The notes beneath the pieces were generated by a model. The model had not been told where the DNA came from. It was given only the letters and a program-made list of their open reading frames with translations, and did not search any database. Positions 7,875-15,867 of a stretch of 64,000 nt of DNA are shown piece by piece; positions within the stretch are counted from its first letter, which is position 1, and each line of letters starts with the position of its first letter. The position numbers and the translations under genes were made by a program. Source of the DNA: Pseudomonadota bacterium (GTDB taxonomy: Bacteria > Pseudomonadota > Alphaproteobacteria > Rhizobiales > Rhizobiaceae); assembly GCA_023404095.1 (NCBI GenBank), contig JAEYDD010000004.1, positions 4,027-68,026 on the forward strand, in the 5' to 3' direction.

Positions 7875-8160
7875 ACTCGACGTTCGGCTGACTGAACTTT
7901 TCAAAACAGGCGAGCGCCTCAATCACGAATTTGGAAAATGCCTTGACCGAGCAGGCTTGCTGATCTCCGTCGCAAAATCGCTTGAAACCGATAATCTGAA
8001 CGCCGCCAAGGTCGGATCGGCGGGCATTCGTTTTGACATCGGTCGGGTATTCGACGGGATTGAGTACGAGGTGACTAACGCCCAGTTGTGTCAACATGCT
8101 TTGAAGGAGTGCAGGATCGAAATGCACGACCTTTGGAAGGTTAAGAGGGCTATGAGATGA
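7861..8160 (+). CDS. Hypothetical protein, 99 aa
   Basis: ATG at 7861 follows CGGGGGGT. The 99-residue product (MQQNELDVRLTELFKTGERL...) is mostly helical, with regular heptad-like spacing in the first 50 residues, and ends in a basic helix. It overlaps the preceding gene by 14 bases and the following one by four (ATGA), so it is part of the same translationally coupled set. No family recognised. Confidence 0.55.
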   Translation: MQQNELDVRLTELFKTGERLNHEFGKCLDRAGLLISVAKSLETDNLNAAKVGSAGIRFDIGRVFDGIEYEVTNAQLCQHALKECRIEMHDLWKVKRAMR

Positions 8161-8594
8161 ACGAACTATGTCGCAAACCTAATCGCCAGGAGCGCATCGA
8201 AATCTGCGTGGCCGAATGCGCCCTTTACGTGCAGCGGCTTCTCGATCTCGGACAGAAGATGTCTGAGATCGAACGCGATCCAGCCGTAGATTTCAAACGA
8301 GAGTTTCCGGAGAGTTACATTCTGCTGCTAGATCAACGTGACGAGTTGGCTCACTACGATGAAGACCTGAGAGACGAGATCGAAGTTCTGAGTATCGAGG
8401 AACGCAACCTGAACTCTGCAAGGCTGGAAGTTCAAGCGCAGAGAGCTGCTGCAATCCGTGGGCTTGAAAAGGTGCGTGAGACCCTTGCTCCTGACCTGGG
8501 AACCTTTGCCGATGCTAGCCGCTATACGTCCGAAATTCGCCGGGCTGAGCACAAGCTAAGGCTTATCAATCGAATGATTATGTCAATTGATTGA
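8157..8594 (+). CDS. Hypothetical coiled-coil protein, last gene of the four-gene set
   Basis: 145 residues, starting by ATGA overlap. The sequence from about residue 45 onward (LLLDQRDELAHYDEDLRDEIEVLSIEERNLNSARLEV...) is charged and heptad-like, suggesting a coiled coil that mediates oligomerisation. There is no catalytic motif. The set 7108-8594 ends here and is followed 42 bases later by an intrinsic terminator, supporting one transcript. Confidence 0.55.
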   Translation: MNELCRKPNRQERIEICVAECALYVQRLLDLGQKMSEIERDPAVDFKREFPESYILLLDQRDELAHYDEDLRDEIEVLSIEERNLNSARLEVQAQRAAAIRGLEKVRETLAPDLGTFADASRYTSEIRRAEHKLRLINRMIMSID

Positions 8595-8636
8595 GCTGCC
8601 TGCTTGACGGCGGCTCCGCCTGCCATGACCATGAAA

Positions 8637-8677
8637 AAAGACGCCATCTTTGGGGCTGGAACCCCTCCGGCGTCTTT
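8637..8677 (+). terminator. Rho-independent terminator after the 7108-8594 gene set
   Basis: AAAGACGCC (8637-8645) pairs perfectly with GGCGTCTTT (8669-8677). An inner GGGG...CCCC pairing (about 8652-8664) makes a long two-part stem, preceded by an A-run and ending in T residues. It can act in both directions. Confidence 0.75.
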
Positions 8678-8803
8678 CAATCACTGTTCGATAAAGATGA
8701 ACGATTTCATGTCTACTGTAAAGCTCCTATTGACAATTAAGTGACCGGCGGGCTGGCAAATAGCCCAGCCCAAAAACTTCAGTCCTCCCATTTTCCAAAA
8801 ACT

Positions 8804-8815
8804 AATGTTGACATT
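8804..8815. promoter_or_regulatory. AATGTTGACATT near-palindrome, copy 1
   Basis: AATGT-TG-ACATT (5-bp arms) lies 61 bases upstream of the preferred replicase start. The same 12-mer recurs at 25364-25375, and 11 of 12 bases recur at 13690-13701. It contains a TTGACA that could also be a -35 box. Possible shared operator of the element. Confidence 0.35.
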
Positions 8816-8875
8816 AACTCCGGGCCGCTCCGTACGCCGAGTATAGGCTCGCGGTCTGTGGACCGTTCAAATGGG

Positions 8876-10648
8876 ATGTCAGGATTTGAAAGTCGCTATG
8901 AGGAGGCGCAGCGTCGCAAGCGCGCGGTTATGGAAAACCGGGGTCGCAGCGACGGCGAATTCAATGATTTCGCTTTGGCAGCAAGTGAGCAGAAAAAGCT
9001 AGTTCGGAAGCGCCTGGAAGAAGGCTTTGAACATCCATTTGAACGGGAAATTGGCGGTCGTGTCCGTGAGCCCTTCAAGGAAATGGGACTTCGATCTGAG
9101 GATGACGCCGTACTAAAATATTTCGTCACTTTGGTACCCAAAGGCGGCAAGGCGCGCGCGTCTGACGATAAGGCAAATTTGGCCGTTCAGTGCAGATCAA
9201 AGCTGCTGACGTTGGATTACCCGTACATCGAATTGAACCGCTCATTCATGTCGGCGCTAAGAGTGGACTGCGATGGTGTTTTCCATACTCCAGAGGCCTG
9301 TCTTTACCTTCTAACTGAGGCGGTTAGAGATGGGCGCATTCCATGTCTGCCCCACATTGTTGTCGGCGATCTGCTCGACACTGGGCAACTCGCAAGACCA
9401 CATTTAATCTGGATGTTACCCCAGGGCTCGGCTGTCTGGCGCAATGATGATAAGCGCTGCCGCCAACAGCCCATTCAGTTCTTTGACGCCGTGGCGAGAG
9501 GGCTTGCAGCGGCTCTGGTGGATATCGGAGCGGACCCTTGTGCACCAACCATGACGGGGCGCATGAAAAATCCGGTATCGCCTTTCTGGCACACCATCAC
9601 GCCCAACCCCGACATCTGGCCCACGCTTTCGGAGTACGCTGAATATGTCGACACTGGAATTAGCCGCTCCGTTCTGGTTCGAAAGGCGGCAGCCGTGCAA
9701 TCTCGTCTCGGCCTCACACCTTCCAACCGGATTTTTGACGCTCTGCGCAGTGAAGGCCAACGGCTGTTGGCCGAATGGCATTTCCGTGCAGATAGCCGAG
9801 TGAAGGGCAGCAGGGCGGTCCTCGCTGATCATCTTCATGAGGCGCTTGCCGCGTTCGCGATGCAAAACGGCTCCCCCGAAGAGAGCGTCAGCTATATCAC
9901 GGCAAAGGTCGCGGACTATCTGGCCTCGCATTTTGATCCCGCGAAGCTGGAAGGCAAGACTGTGAACCGTGGCAAGCTCCTGGACGTGGTGGACGGTTTG
10001 AAGTCCGTCACAGAACGACAGGCGGCGGGCGGTCGATACTCTGGCAAAGCCAAAGGAATTTCGACATTCGAAAAGCTCTTGGCAGCTTGCCGACGACTTC
10101 GGGCCAGCGGTACACCGATCACACAAACCGCTTTGGCGCAGGCAAGCGGGGTTTCTCGTCGCACTGTCATTAATCGATGGACTGAGGTTCTTAATTCAGA
10201 TGAATACAATCTAGAGGGGTGTGAAAATAGGTGTATAGATAAAAAGGTGGCGGGCACCACGGCCCCCGCTGAATACCCGGTGATCGCAGCTAATCCATTG
10301 AACGAAACCGGATCACAACATCAGGCAGCGAACCAGATTCAGCAAAACCGTTCGGACGTCCGATCAGTTGGCGCGACGCATAGATGGGCGATGAAAGTCA
10401 ACAAAGCGAACATTGCACTGATCGCGGGTGAACGGATACGTCGTCATGCGAGGGCGCTCGGGCAGAAGCAGACGATCAAGCCTGTGATCGACGATCTGTC
10501 AGCGGTATACGGCGTCACTCTGACGGAAGCCGAGGCGCTACAAGCCGCCAATTCGGCGACGGATGTCATGCGGGCCATTGAACAGATTTGTGAAGGGCGA
10601 TGGATGTCAGATGCCGAGGTAGCAGCGATGCGCCCATTGGCTGCATAG
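8876..10648 (+). CDS. ColE2-type replicase/primase-like Rep protein
   Basis: The segment after about residue 160 reads RPHLIWMLPQGSAVW ... FFDAVARGLAAALVDIGADPCAPTMTGRMKNPVSPFWHT. This resembles the Replicase family (PF03090) of theta plasmids such as ColE2: H-x-x-W-x-L, then a 'GGDPG/T ... KNP ... W' motif. Near the C-terminus, ITQTALAQASGVSRRTVINRW is a helix-turn-helix for origin binding, as in the PriCT/Rep C-terminal regions. I take the ATG at 8876 (590 residues). A GTG at 8741 would add 45 residues but has no ribosome binding site and would read through the repeated AATGTTGACATT motif. The protein may prime replication of the excised circular form. Domain assignment rests on motif resemblance only. 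Confidence 0.65.
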   Translation: MSGFESRYEEAQRRKRAVMENRGRSDGEFNDFALAASEQKKLVRKRLEEGFEHPFEREIGGRVREPFKEMGLRSEDDAVLKYFVTLVPKGGKARASDDKANLAVQCRSKLLTLDYPYIELNRSFMSALRVDCDGVFHTPEACLYLLTEAVRDGRIPCLPHIVVGDLLDTGQLARPHLIWMLPQGSAVWRNDDKRCRQQPIQFFDAVARGLAAALVDIGADPCAPTMTGRMKNPVSPFWHTITPNPDIWPTLSEYAEYVDTGISRSVLVRKAAAVQSRLGLTPSNRIFDALRSEGQRLLAEWHFRADSRVKGSRAVLADHLHEALAAFAMQNGSPEESVSYITAKVADYLASHFDPAKLEGKTVNRGKLLDVVDGLKSVTERQAAGGRYSGKAKGISTFEKLLAACRRLRASGTPITQTALAQASGVSRRTVINRWTEVLNSDEYNLEGCENRCIDKKVAGTTAPAEYPVIAANPLNETGSQHQAANQIQQNRSDVRSVGATHRWAMKVNKANIALIAGERIRRHARALGQKQTIKPVIDDLSAVYGVTLTEAEALQAANSATDVMRAIEQICEGRWMSDAEVAAMRPLAA

Positions 10649-10937
10649 CTCCGATCCGACAATCATGTGCCAAGCCATCATGACGGAAACAGATCGCAAC
10701 CCCGGCGATGAAGGGGTCTGCCGGAAGGCTCTCGATGAAGTCGTCCTCTCTGGAAAGAGGTCCCTGGCAAGGTCCGGCTGAAGGCCCCTCCATGGAATGG
10801 TTCCCCTGAAGGGCCGACACCATCGAAGATAGTGCCAGTCGGTCACTATATCTTTGATTCCGGTACCAAAATTTGCTTTCCGCCGATGGCTTTTGCTCCA
10901 ACACTAAAGGAAGCTTTTCTAACTATGGAGCGTAGCG
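10649..10937. other. Gap between replicase and mobilization genes
   Basis: 289 bases with no convincing gene. As it separates rep from the mobilization genes it is a candidate place for oriV or oriT, but I see no iterons or clear nick-site motif. Confidence 0.3.
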
Positions 10938-11228
10938 GTGCAGGAGTACGAACGAATTGTCACGGTCATCAATCAAGGTCTCCCGACTAAAGCAGCGCTG
11001 AAGGTCATTCGCCTACCGATGTCTTGGTATGCCGTGATCTGGGAAAACCGTGAACGATACGCAACCTTCTCGCAAGATCGCACCGACCTCAACGGCGGTC
11101 ATGAGCATATGACCGATGACGAATTTTTAAGCCGGGTCCAACTCGTGGCGTCCTTGGTGCAGGGTATCGACTTTCTCTATGACGCCGTAGCTCCGCAGGC
11201 GACGAAGAAGCGGAGGGCAAAAAAATGA
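10938..11228 (+). CDS. Hypothetical protein in mobilization gene group
   Basis: The 96-residue protein starts at GTG after GGAGCG. The N-terminus, MQEYERIVTVINQGLPTKAALKVIRLPMSWYAVIWENRERY, reads like a DNA-binding helical unit ('xxGLPTKAALKVIRLPMSWY' resembles a helix-turn-helix recognition segment). The C-terminus is a basic tail (TKKRRAKK). It overlaps the next gene by four bases (ATGA) and lies 320 bases before the relaxase, so it may be a transcriptional regulator or a relaxosome accessory protein. No family recognised. Confidence 0.6.
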   Translation: MQEYERIVTVINQGLPTKAALKVIRLPMSWYAVIWENRERYATFSQDRTDLNGGHEHMTDDEFLSRVQLVASLVQGIDFLYDAVAPQATKKRRAKK

Positions 11229-11539
11229 GCGAGTCTATTTCTCGAAAAATCGCGACCATTGTCGACCTCGACATAGTGCGGGCGTCCACCGTGTCGGCCT
11301 TACATCGAACGGTGCGGGCAAATGATCCCGAGATTGCGAAATTCTGGAAGCGGCCCGATGCAAGTGAATGGCGTGATCTTCGTACACATCCGCAGTACGG
11401 ACCCGTCGCAGAATGGCTCTGGGACGCAGAGGGCCGATCCTGTGAACTGAAATACGAACTCTTTGCTGAGTTTGGCGAAGATTGGTCGCTGCTTAACGCC
11501 CTGCTTTGTGATGAGTTGGCGCGCCGCCGCGCGGGCTGA
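11225..11539 (+). CDS. Hypothetical protein upstream of relaxase
   Basis: 104 residues, starting by ATGA overlap with the previous gene and ending eight bases before the relaxase start. It has an N-terminal helix (MSESISRKIATIVDLDIVRASTV) and a Trp-rich acidic C-terminal half (AEWLWDAEGRSCELKYELFAEFGEDWSLLNALL). No known motif. Tight spacing suggests cotranslation with the relaxase and a possible accessory role in the relaxosome. Confidence 0.6.
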   Translation: MSESISRKIATIVDLDIVRASTVSALHRTVRANDPEIAKFWKRPDASEWRDLRTHPQYGPVAEWLWDAEGRSCELKYELFAEFGEDWSLLNALLCDELARRRAG

Positions 11540-11547
11540 GGCCGGTT

Positions 11548-12807
11548 ATGGGCTACCAGTTCGTGCATCTAGAGTGCTATGCTTGCAAGGCGGACGCGAA
11601 GGGTAGGGACACGAATTTCATCTTTGGTGAGGCATCTCGTCGCCCCGAAGCTTCGGTTCATGTTGCGAATCCTGCTCCACCTATCATTGTACATGGCCTC
11701 AGCATTGAAGAAGTACAGGAATTGCACGATTCCGCCGTGGCCTCGGCTACAGTCGCTGTTAAAGGCGGAAAGACCCGTAAACTCCGATCCGATCAAAAAA
11801 CACTTCACACGGTCGTCGCCAGCCATCCTTTCACTATGGACGAAGTCCGCGCCGATCCCGACAAGCGCCGGGAGGCGGAAACGTGGGAGACGCTGACAGT
11901 CGAATGGTTGCGACACCAGTATGGTGATGATCTGCAATCCGTGATCCGTCACGAAGACGAGTCCCATTATCATATCCACGCGTATGTCGTGCCGATCTCC
12001 GATCCCGAGATGAAAGCGCAGAAATACCATCCTGGCGCGACCGCAAAGCGGTCCGTAATGGATGCTGGTCCAACCGAAGGCGAGGATCAGAAGACACTCA
12101 TGAAGCGCGCCAATGCAGCATACACCGCAACAATGCGCACATGGCAAGATAGCTACCATGAGGCTGTTGCTGTGCCATCGGGCCTTACGCGCCTTGGCCC
12201 GCAACGTCGCCGCCTTACGCGGGATGAGTGGCAGCGTGAACAGGTCCAGGCCAAAGCCCTGCAAAAGACCGTCCAGCAAGCGCGGAAGGTAAGGGCGGCT
12301 GGGGAAGAATTTATTACTCGCACGAAAGCGGACGCCGCCAAGATCGCCGCCGACGCTGCCAGCCGACAGGAGGCGGCTCGCAAGGCTGCTGCCGCTGCGC
12401 TGGCTGCGCAGGATCGCGCACGGCAGGAACAGGAGCACGCGCGGGCGGCGATGATCGATGCCGAAAAATATAGCGGCTGGGCCGGTCGCCTGCGGGCAAT
12501 TTGGGACGGATTCCGTAAATCAAAACTGGTCGCGCAAATCCGGTCTGACCTTTCAGGTGAAATAGACCGTTGGCGTGACAAGGCAAAGGATGCCGAGCGA
12601 CGGCAGCTTGAAGCCGAGCGTCAGCGCTTCGAAGCAGAGCGGAAGGCAAGAGAAGCACAAGACGCAGCGATGCGGGCTGGAATCGAACGCGACCGGCTGC
12701 GGTCGATGCTTTCACCTGTCGCCGACCAGTCCACGCCAGACCTTTCACCTGCGCCAAAGCCGGTTTTGAAACCCAATTTTGCAAGAAAGGAAAAACGTGA
12801 TGCTTAA
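11548..12807 (+). CDS. MobV-family (Mob/Pre) relaxase
   Basis: The 419-residue protein has the MobV relaxase histidine motif H-E-D-E-x-H-x-H-I-H at 135-144 (HEDESHYHIHAYVVP), matching the family pattern HxDExxPHxHxxxxP. The N-terminal part (SIEEVQELHDSAVASATVAVKGGKTRKLRSDQ) and the W-x-x-x-x-x-x-F/Y segment after the motif agree with PF01076. Residues about 220-390 form a long charged coiled coil rich in Ala, Arg and Glu, typical of MobV C-termini. It should nick oriT and lead the strand during conjugal mobilization by a helper's type IV system, since no transfer genes are present here. An oriT would be expected just upstream; I could not identify it. Confidence 0.85.
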   Translation: MGYQFVHLECYACKADAKGRDTNFIFGEASRRPEASVHVANPAPPIIVHGLSIEEVQELHDSAVASATVAVKGGKTRKLRSDQKTLHTVVASHPFTMDEVRADPDKRREAETWETLTVEWLRHQYGDDLQSVIRHEDESHYHIHAYVVPISDPEMKAQKYHPGATAKRSVMDAGPTEGEDQKTLMKRANAAYTATMRTWQDSYHEAVAVPSGLTRLGPQRRRLTRDEWQREQVQAKALQKTVQQARKVRAAGEEFITRTKADAAKIAADAASRQEAARKAAAAALAAQDRARQEQEHARAAMIDAEKYSGWAGRLRAIWDGFRKSKLVAQIRSDLSGEIDRWRDKAKDAERRQLEAERQRFEAERKAREAQDAAMRAGIERDRLRSMLSPVADQSTPDLSPAPKPVLKPNFARKEKRDA

Positions 12808-13186
12808 ACTGATACTTGCCGCCACGATTCTAATCGCGTCCAGCGCCTCCGGTGGCGAGATCGTCTTCCGGTCGCCTACGTCCGGCACGCTGGCCGCTAT
12901 CGCCGATCCCGCACCGACGCAGCCGAAGCCGGAGCAGCCAAGTTTAAATCTTCATTACGAGCCGGTCATCGTTACTGCTGGTACGTCGGTCAATATCAAG
13001 CCTGTCGGTGACATATCAGGCTGTACATTTTCGCTAGATCGGTCATTGCCGCCGGGCCTGATGTTCGACCCGCAAACGGGCAGAATTGTCGGTGTCGCGG
13101 CGGTTACAGGAAATCATAGTATCACTGTCCGGGCGGTAAAGGACGGCTTTTATGCTGATTTGGTGCTGTCACTGACCGTTTCCTAA
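12800..13186 (+). CDS. Small exported protein with a putative Ig-like (He_PIG) domain
   Basis: 128 residues. The start MLKLILAATILIASSASGG is a Sec signal peptide, and the ATG at 12800 follows AGAAAGG. The C-terminal half reads CTFSLDRSLPPGLMFDPQTGRIVGVAAVTGNHSITVRAVKDG, a strong match to the He_PIG pattern ('LPxGLxxdxxTGxIxGxp...xsxtVtatD'), a cadherin/Ig-like fold usually found in surface proteins. It overlaps the relaxase gene end by eight bases and may be coexpressed with it. An exported Ig-like module beside a relaxase suggests a role at the cell surface of the element carrier (entry exclusion or adhesion are only guesses). Confidence 0.65.
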   Translation: MLKLILAATILIASSASGGEIVFRSPTSGTLAAIADPAPTQPKPEQPSLNLHYEPVIVTAGTSVNIKPVGDISGCTFSLDRSLPPGLMFDPQTGRIVGVAAVTGNHSITVRAVKDGFYADLVLSLTVS

Positions 13187-13259
13187 ACGCTCCGTGGCTC
13201 AGAGCGTGGAGGTAGCGAGGGACTATTGGAGCGGCCCCTCGCTCCCTCGAAAAGCAAGT

Positions 13260-13598
13260 TTAAGAAGCTTCAGCGAAGCGTGGACCGCATAGTAGGTCCA
13301 CGAGTGCCAAGAGCGCACCACGCTTCGCCTCGTGTTCTGTATCGGCGAAGGCTGGTGGGAGGATCACATCCACTATTTCAGTCGATTCCTCGTCAAAGCC
13401 CACGAGTGCCGCGATCCAGTACACGTATTTTCGAAAGTTGGGCAGATACTCGAATTCTAGTATGAAATCATCTAACTCGCAGTAGCCGTCACGTGGACTG
13501 CTGTGTTTGCCGTATGCGTCTGTCCAGTCCTTGCCTCCTGCCCAGTCAATTTTGTCTATAAGGTCATCGATTCTCGCTGCTCGCATCGCATCCGTCAT
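13260..13598 (-). CDS. Hypothetical acidic protein, 112 aa
   Basis: The minus-strand frame begins MTDAMRAARIDDLIDKIDW and ends PRFAEAS. It is acidic with helical ends (DDFILEFEYLPNFRKYVYWIAALVGFDEESTEIVDVILPPAFADTEHEAKRGALLALVDLLCG) and looks genuinely coding. A ribosome-binding AGAGGT lies just before the ATG. The protein ends 73 bases from the stop of the exported protein on the other strand. It is transcribed from the AT-rich region 13600-13790. No family recognised. Confidence 0.55.
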   Translation of the reverse strand: MTDAMRAARIDDLIDKIDWAGGKDWTDAYGKHSSPRDGYCELDDFILEFEYLPNFRKYVYWIAALVGFDEESTEIVDVILPPAFADTEHEAKRGALLALVDLLCGPRFAEAS

Positions 13599-13689
13599 TG
13601 CAATACCTCTTGTTCGTCAACGCAGATGAAAAGCAACATTTGATATTAAAGTGTCAATACGCAGAAAAATATTCTGTATATCAAATAGA

Positions 13690-13701
13690 AATGTTGACAC
13701 T
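13690..13701. promoter_or_regulatory. AATGTTGACACT motif, copy 2, within an AT-rich promoter region
   Basis: This copy is AATGTTGACACT. An inverted partner AGTGTCAA lies at about 13650-13657, so AGTGTCAA ... TTGACACT forms an inverted repeat about 37 bases apart. The intervening and flanking bases are very AT-rich. It lies upstream of the minus-strand gene starting at 13598 and is probably its promoter/operator region. Confidence 0.35.
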
Positions 13702-13790
13702 ACTCTTCTTAAAAAGAATTCCTTTGTGGGAGTAATTTAAAATCGCGCGCGTAATTTCTGACGATTTAAGATTTCGCCGACAAGGAGTTC

Positions 13791-14549
13791 TCACGGATCG
13801 AAACTTTTTTCGTCGTCGTCCAATCTTTTATCACTTTTCGCCTTCCGCGCTTCCTCAGCTTCCCGCTTTTTGTGTTCCTCCCACGCAACGGCTCGGTTTC
13901 GGAAGTTGCTTATGATGTCGGCGCTCAGTTCCGCATGGCAGTGCAAAAGGTTGGTCGGGTTGATCGCATAGACCTCATCCAGATAACGATGGACTTCTTG
14001 CGGTGACAGAAGCTTGAGGCCTGCCAGGGCTTCCGGCTGATAGCGTTGATCCGTCAAGTCGTTCATGATCTCGCCAAGGTACGGGCGATAGCCCCACTCT
14101 TGATATCGTACCGGGAAATTCTCGCGCTCTGGATCAACTTTCCACGCCTCCTGAAGCTCTGCCTTTCGGCTGAGCCGGATGCCGCGCTCGTCTAGCATCC
14201 GCGTCCACTGTTCACAGGAATAGCCGTCGCAATGGTCGTCGCGGCCGTCTTTTGGCGCATAGTCGTTTGTAGGGTCCGGCGTCCAATTTGACGGCTCTGG
14301 ATCGGGATCGGGCTGGTACGTATAGGAGCGCTGGAATGCCGCCAGAATCGATTCCTGCATGGTTAGGATCGCCAGCAGGAGCATCAGCAAGAGGCGTTGG
14401 CGGAGCTTTCTTGCTTCTTCGATTTGGCGGCGTAGGCGTTCGATGAGTCTGCGGTACTCATCCTCACGCTGCCGTCGTTTGCGGCGACGGCGCTCTTCCT
14501 GTTTTTCGATTTTGGATTTTTGCGCGAGTGTGAGCGGCTGCTGGTGCAT
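13791..14549 (-). CDS. Membrane-anchored coiled-coil hypothetical protein
   Basis: 252 residues from the ATG at 14549, which has AAGGAG at good spacing (an earlier in-frame ATG lacks one). Order: a very basic charged coiled coil at residues 10-50 (KSKIEKQEERRRRKRRQRED...), one probable membrane segment at about 52-71 (RLLLMLLLAILTMQESILAAF), a Pro/Asp-rich linker, then a domain with two Cys (DDHCDGYSCEQW) and an Arg/Lys/Glu-rich C-terminal tail. The middle part (RGIRLSRKAELQEAWKVDP) recalls toxin-like exported cargo domains, but I cannot name a family. It is followed on the same strand, upstream, by the resolvase gene. Confidence 0.6.
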   Translation of the reverse strand: MHQQPLTLAQKSKIEKQEERRRRKRRQREDEYRRLIERLRRQIEEARKLRQRLLLMLLLAILTMQESILAAFQRSYTYQPDPDPEPSNWTPDPTNDYAPKDGRDDHCDGYSCEQWTRMLDERGIRLSRKAELQEAWKVDPERENFPVRYQEWGYRPYLGEIMNDLTDQRYQPEALAGLKLLSPQEVHRYLDEVYAINPTNLLHCHAELSADIISNFRNRAVAWEEHKKREAEEARKAKSDKRLDDDEKSFDP

Positions 14550-14676
14550 TGGCGATCTCCTTTGACAGAAGGTCGCCTCTGGCGTTGCAAGGGACGAACT
14601 ATGAAAATGATCCTCCATAATGGGAGCGAAGAGCAAAAATATCCGTGGCGAGCTGACTCCCCGATGCTTGGTCCGG

Positions 14677-15309
14677 TCACAGCCTCCAGCGTGCTAAAGC
14701 CGCTTCAGCCGCAGCTGGATCAGTTTTGATCCGGAGAATTGTCTGCCTCGACAATCCTGTTGCCCGTGCGATGAAGGACGCCCCAGAACCAGCCACCAGC
14801 ATCGCTTGTACGGCTTCAAAATCGCGACGAGTGTAGCTCGGTTTCTTGCCGGGGTACTTGCGGCTATCGGATTTGGCCGCCGCGATACCGGCCTTTTGCG
14901 CTTCCTTCGTCACCTCTGCTTGAGCCTGGGCCATCGCAGCCATGAACGATATAAGGCTGTCCCGCACCGCCTGTTGCATGGCGTCGGAAGCCGAGCCGTC
15001 GAATGTCATGCCGTTGATAACTGTCCGGATCACCACGCCCTGCCGGATGAAATGACGGATGGCGTCGGTCACGTCACTGTAATTGCGCCCAAGGCGGTCC
15101 ACCCACCTGACAACGAGCGTATCACCTGCCCGAAGCTTGTCGAAGAGCCGCTTTCCCTGGGGACGTTCAGCAAGGCTCGTGCTTATGCCGGATACGCCGT
15201 GGTCGGCAAGGATTTCATCAACAACGAAACCGGCTGCTTGAGCTTGGGCGATCTGGTGATCTAAGTTTTGATCTGCGGTCGAAACGCGAGCGTAGAAAAT
15301 GACGGACAT
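14677..15309 (-). CDS. Serine recombinase (resolvase/invertase family)
   Basis: 210 residues. MSVIFYARVSTADQNLDHQI contains the catalytic Ser of the Y-x-R-V-S-T motif at about residue 10, followed by VDRLGRNYSDV and the DGS...AMAQAQAEVTKEAQKAGIAAAK helix E region of resolvase domains. The C-terminal part (FEAVQAMLVAGSGASFIARATGLSRQTILRI) is the usual Hin-like helix-turn-helix. The start at 15309 has CGGAGGT eight bases before it; a longer frame to 15477 would add an unrelated N-terminus. It may resolve multimers of the excised circle or invert a segment. No clear res or inversion sites were found nearby. Confidence 0.88.
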   Translation of the reverse strand: MSVIFYARVSTADQNLDHQIAQAQAAGFVVDEILADHGVSGISTSLAERPQGKRLFDKLRAGDTLVVRWVDRLGRNYSDVTDAIRHFIRQGVVIRTVINGMTFDGSASDAMQQAVRDSLISFMAAMAQAQAEVTKEAQKAGIAAAKSDSRKYPGKKPSYTRRDFEAVQAMLVAGSGASFIARATGLSRQTILRIKTDPAAAEAALARWRL

Positions 15310-15503
15310 AAGACCTCCGAATTGTCCGATTGGGTAATGTTCGGAGACTCGGGCGTCCGGATGCAAGCAACAACCCTTGCGGACGCCACCTGGCCATCGA
15401 TGGCAAGCGTCCGCGAAGGTATACCCTTCCGGTCGGCATTTGCCTCTGATAAACAACGACTTGATGCAGCCATACATTGAGTCGGTGCACTCAGGAGATC
15501 ACA

Positions 15504-15758
15504 TTGCGTGTCTACAGATTGGAGCCTAGAACAGGTCTCAAGCGCTATGCCATTCAGGAAAACGGGTTCTTCATTCTCGGTGATCCGGAGCTGGGCGGCA
15601 AACGCCACACGGTGAAGAATCGAGTGTTGGTCCGAACCGAGCAAGAGATGATCGACCTCATCGTTAACCGGCAGCACTATGTGCGTGTAGAGAGCGACGA
15701 TCCGCGCGGAAACCTTGTTCGGCTTAACTTGTATATCGACGGAAAAAAGGTGAGCTGA
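15504..15758 (+). CDS. Hypothetical protein upstream of the restriction operon
   Basis: 84 residues from a TTG start that follows CAGGAGA at ideal spacing. The frame is divergent from the resolvase (195 bases between starts) and 110 bases upstream of hsdR on the same strand. The sequence (LKRYAIQENGFFILGDPELGGKRHTVKNRVLVRTEQEMIDLIVNRQHYVRVESDDPRGNLVRLNLYIDG) is beta-rich and looks coding, but no family is recognised. Its position at the head of the defence operon could make it a regulator or an unrelated accessory gene. Confidence 0.55.
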   Translation: MRVYRLEPRTGLKRYAIQENGFFILGDPELGGKRHTVKNRVLVRTEQEMIDLIVNRQHYVRVESDDPRGNLVRLNLYIDGKKVS

Positions 15759-15867
15759 AAGGGGGGCGGCACATCTAGTTGTTTTAATTCCTTGAAACGC
15801 CTCACATTTGCTCTTGGGCAATTGCGCATCAGCAGCTATTTTGCGCCGTAATTCGAGGGGGCGGAAT

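Noticed and set aside
10649..10937. Short minus-strand frames after the replicase
   Set aside because: Overlap the replicase 3' end and show no protein-like features.
12314..12784. Minus-strand frames opposite the relaxase coiled coil
   Set aside because: Mirror image of an Ala/Arg-rich coiled-coil gene; no independent evidence.
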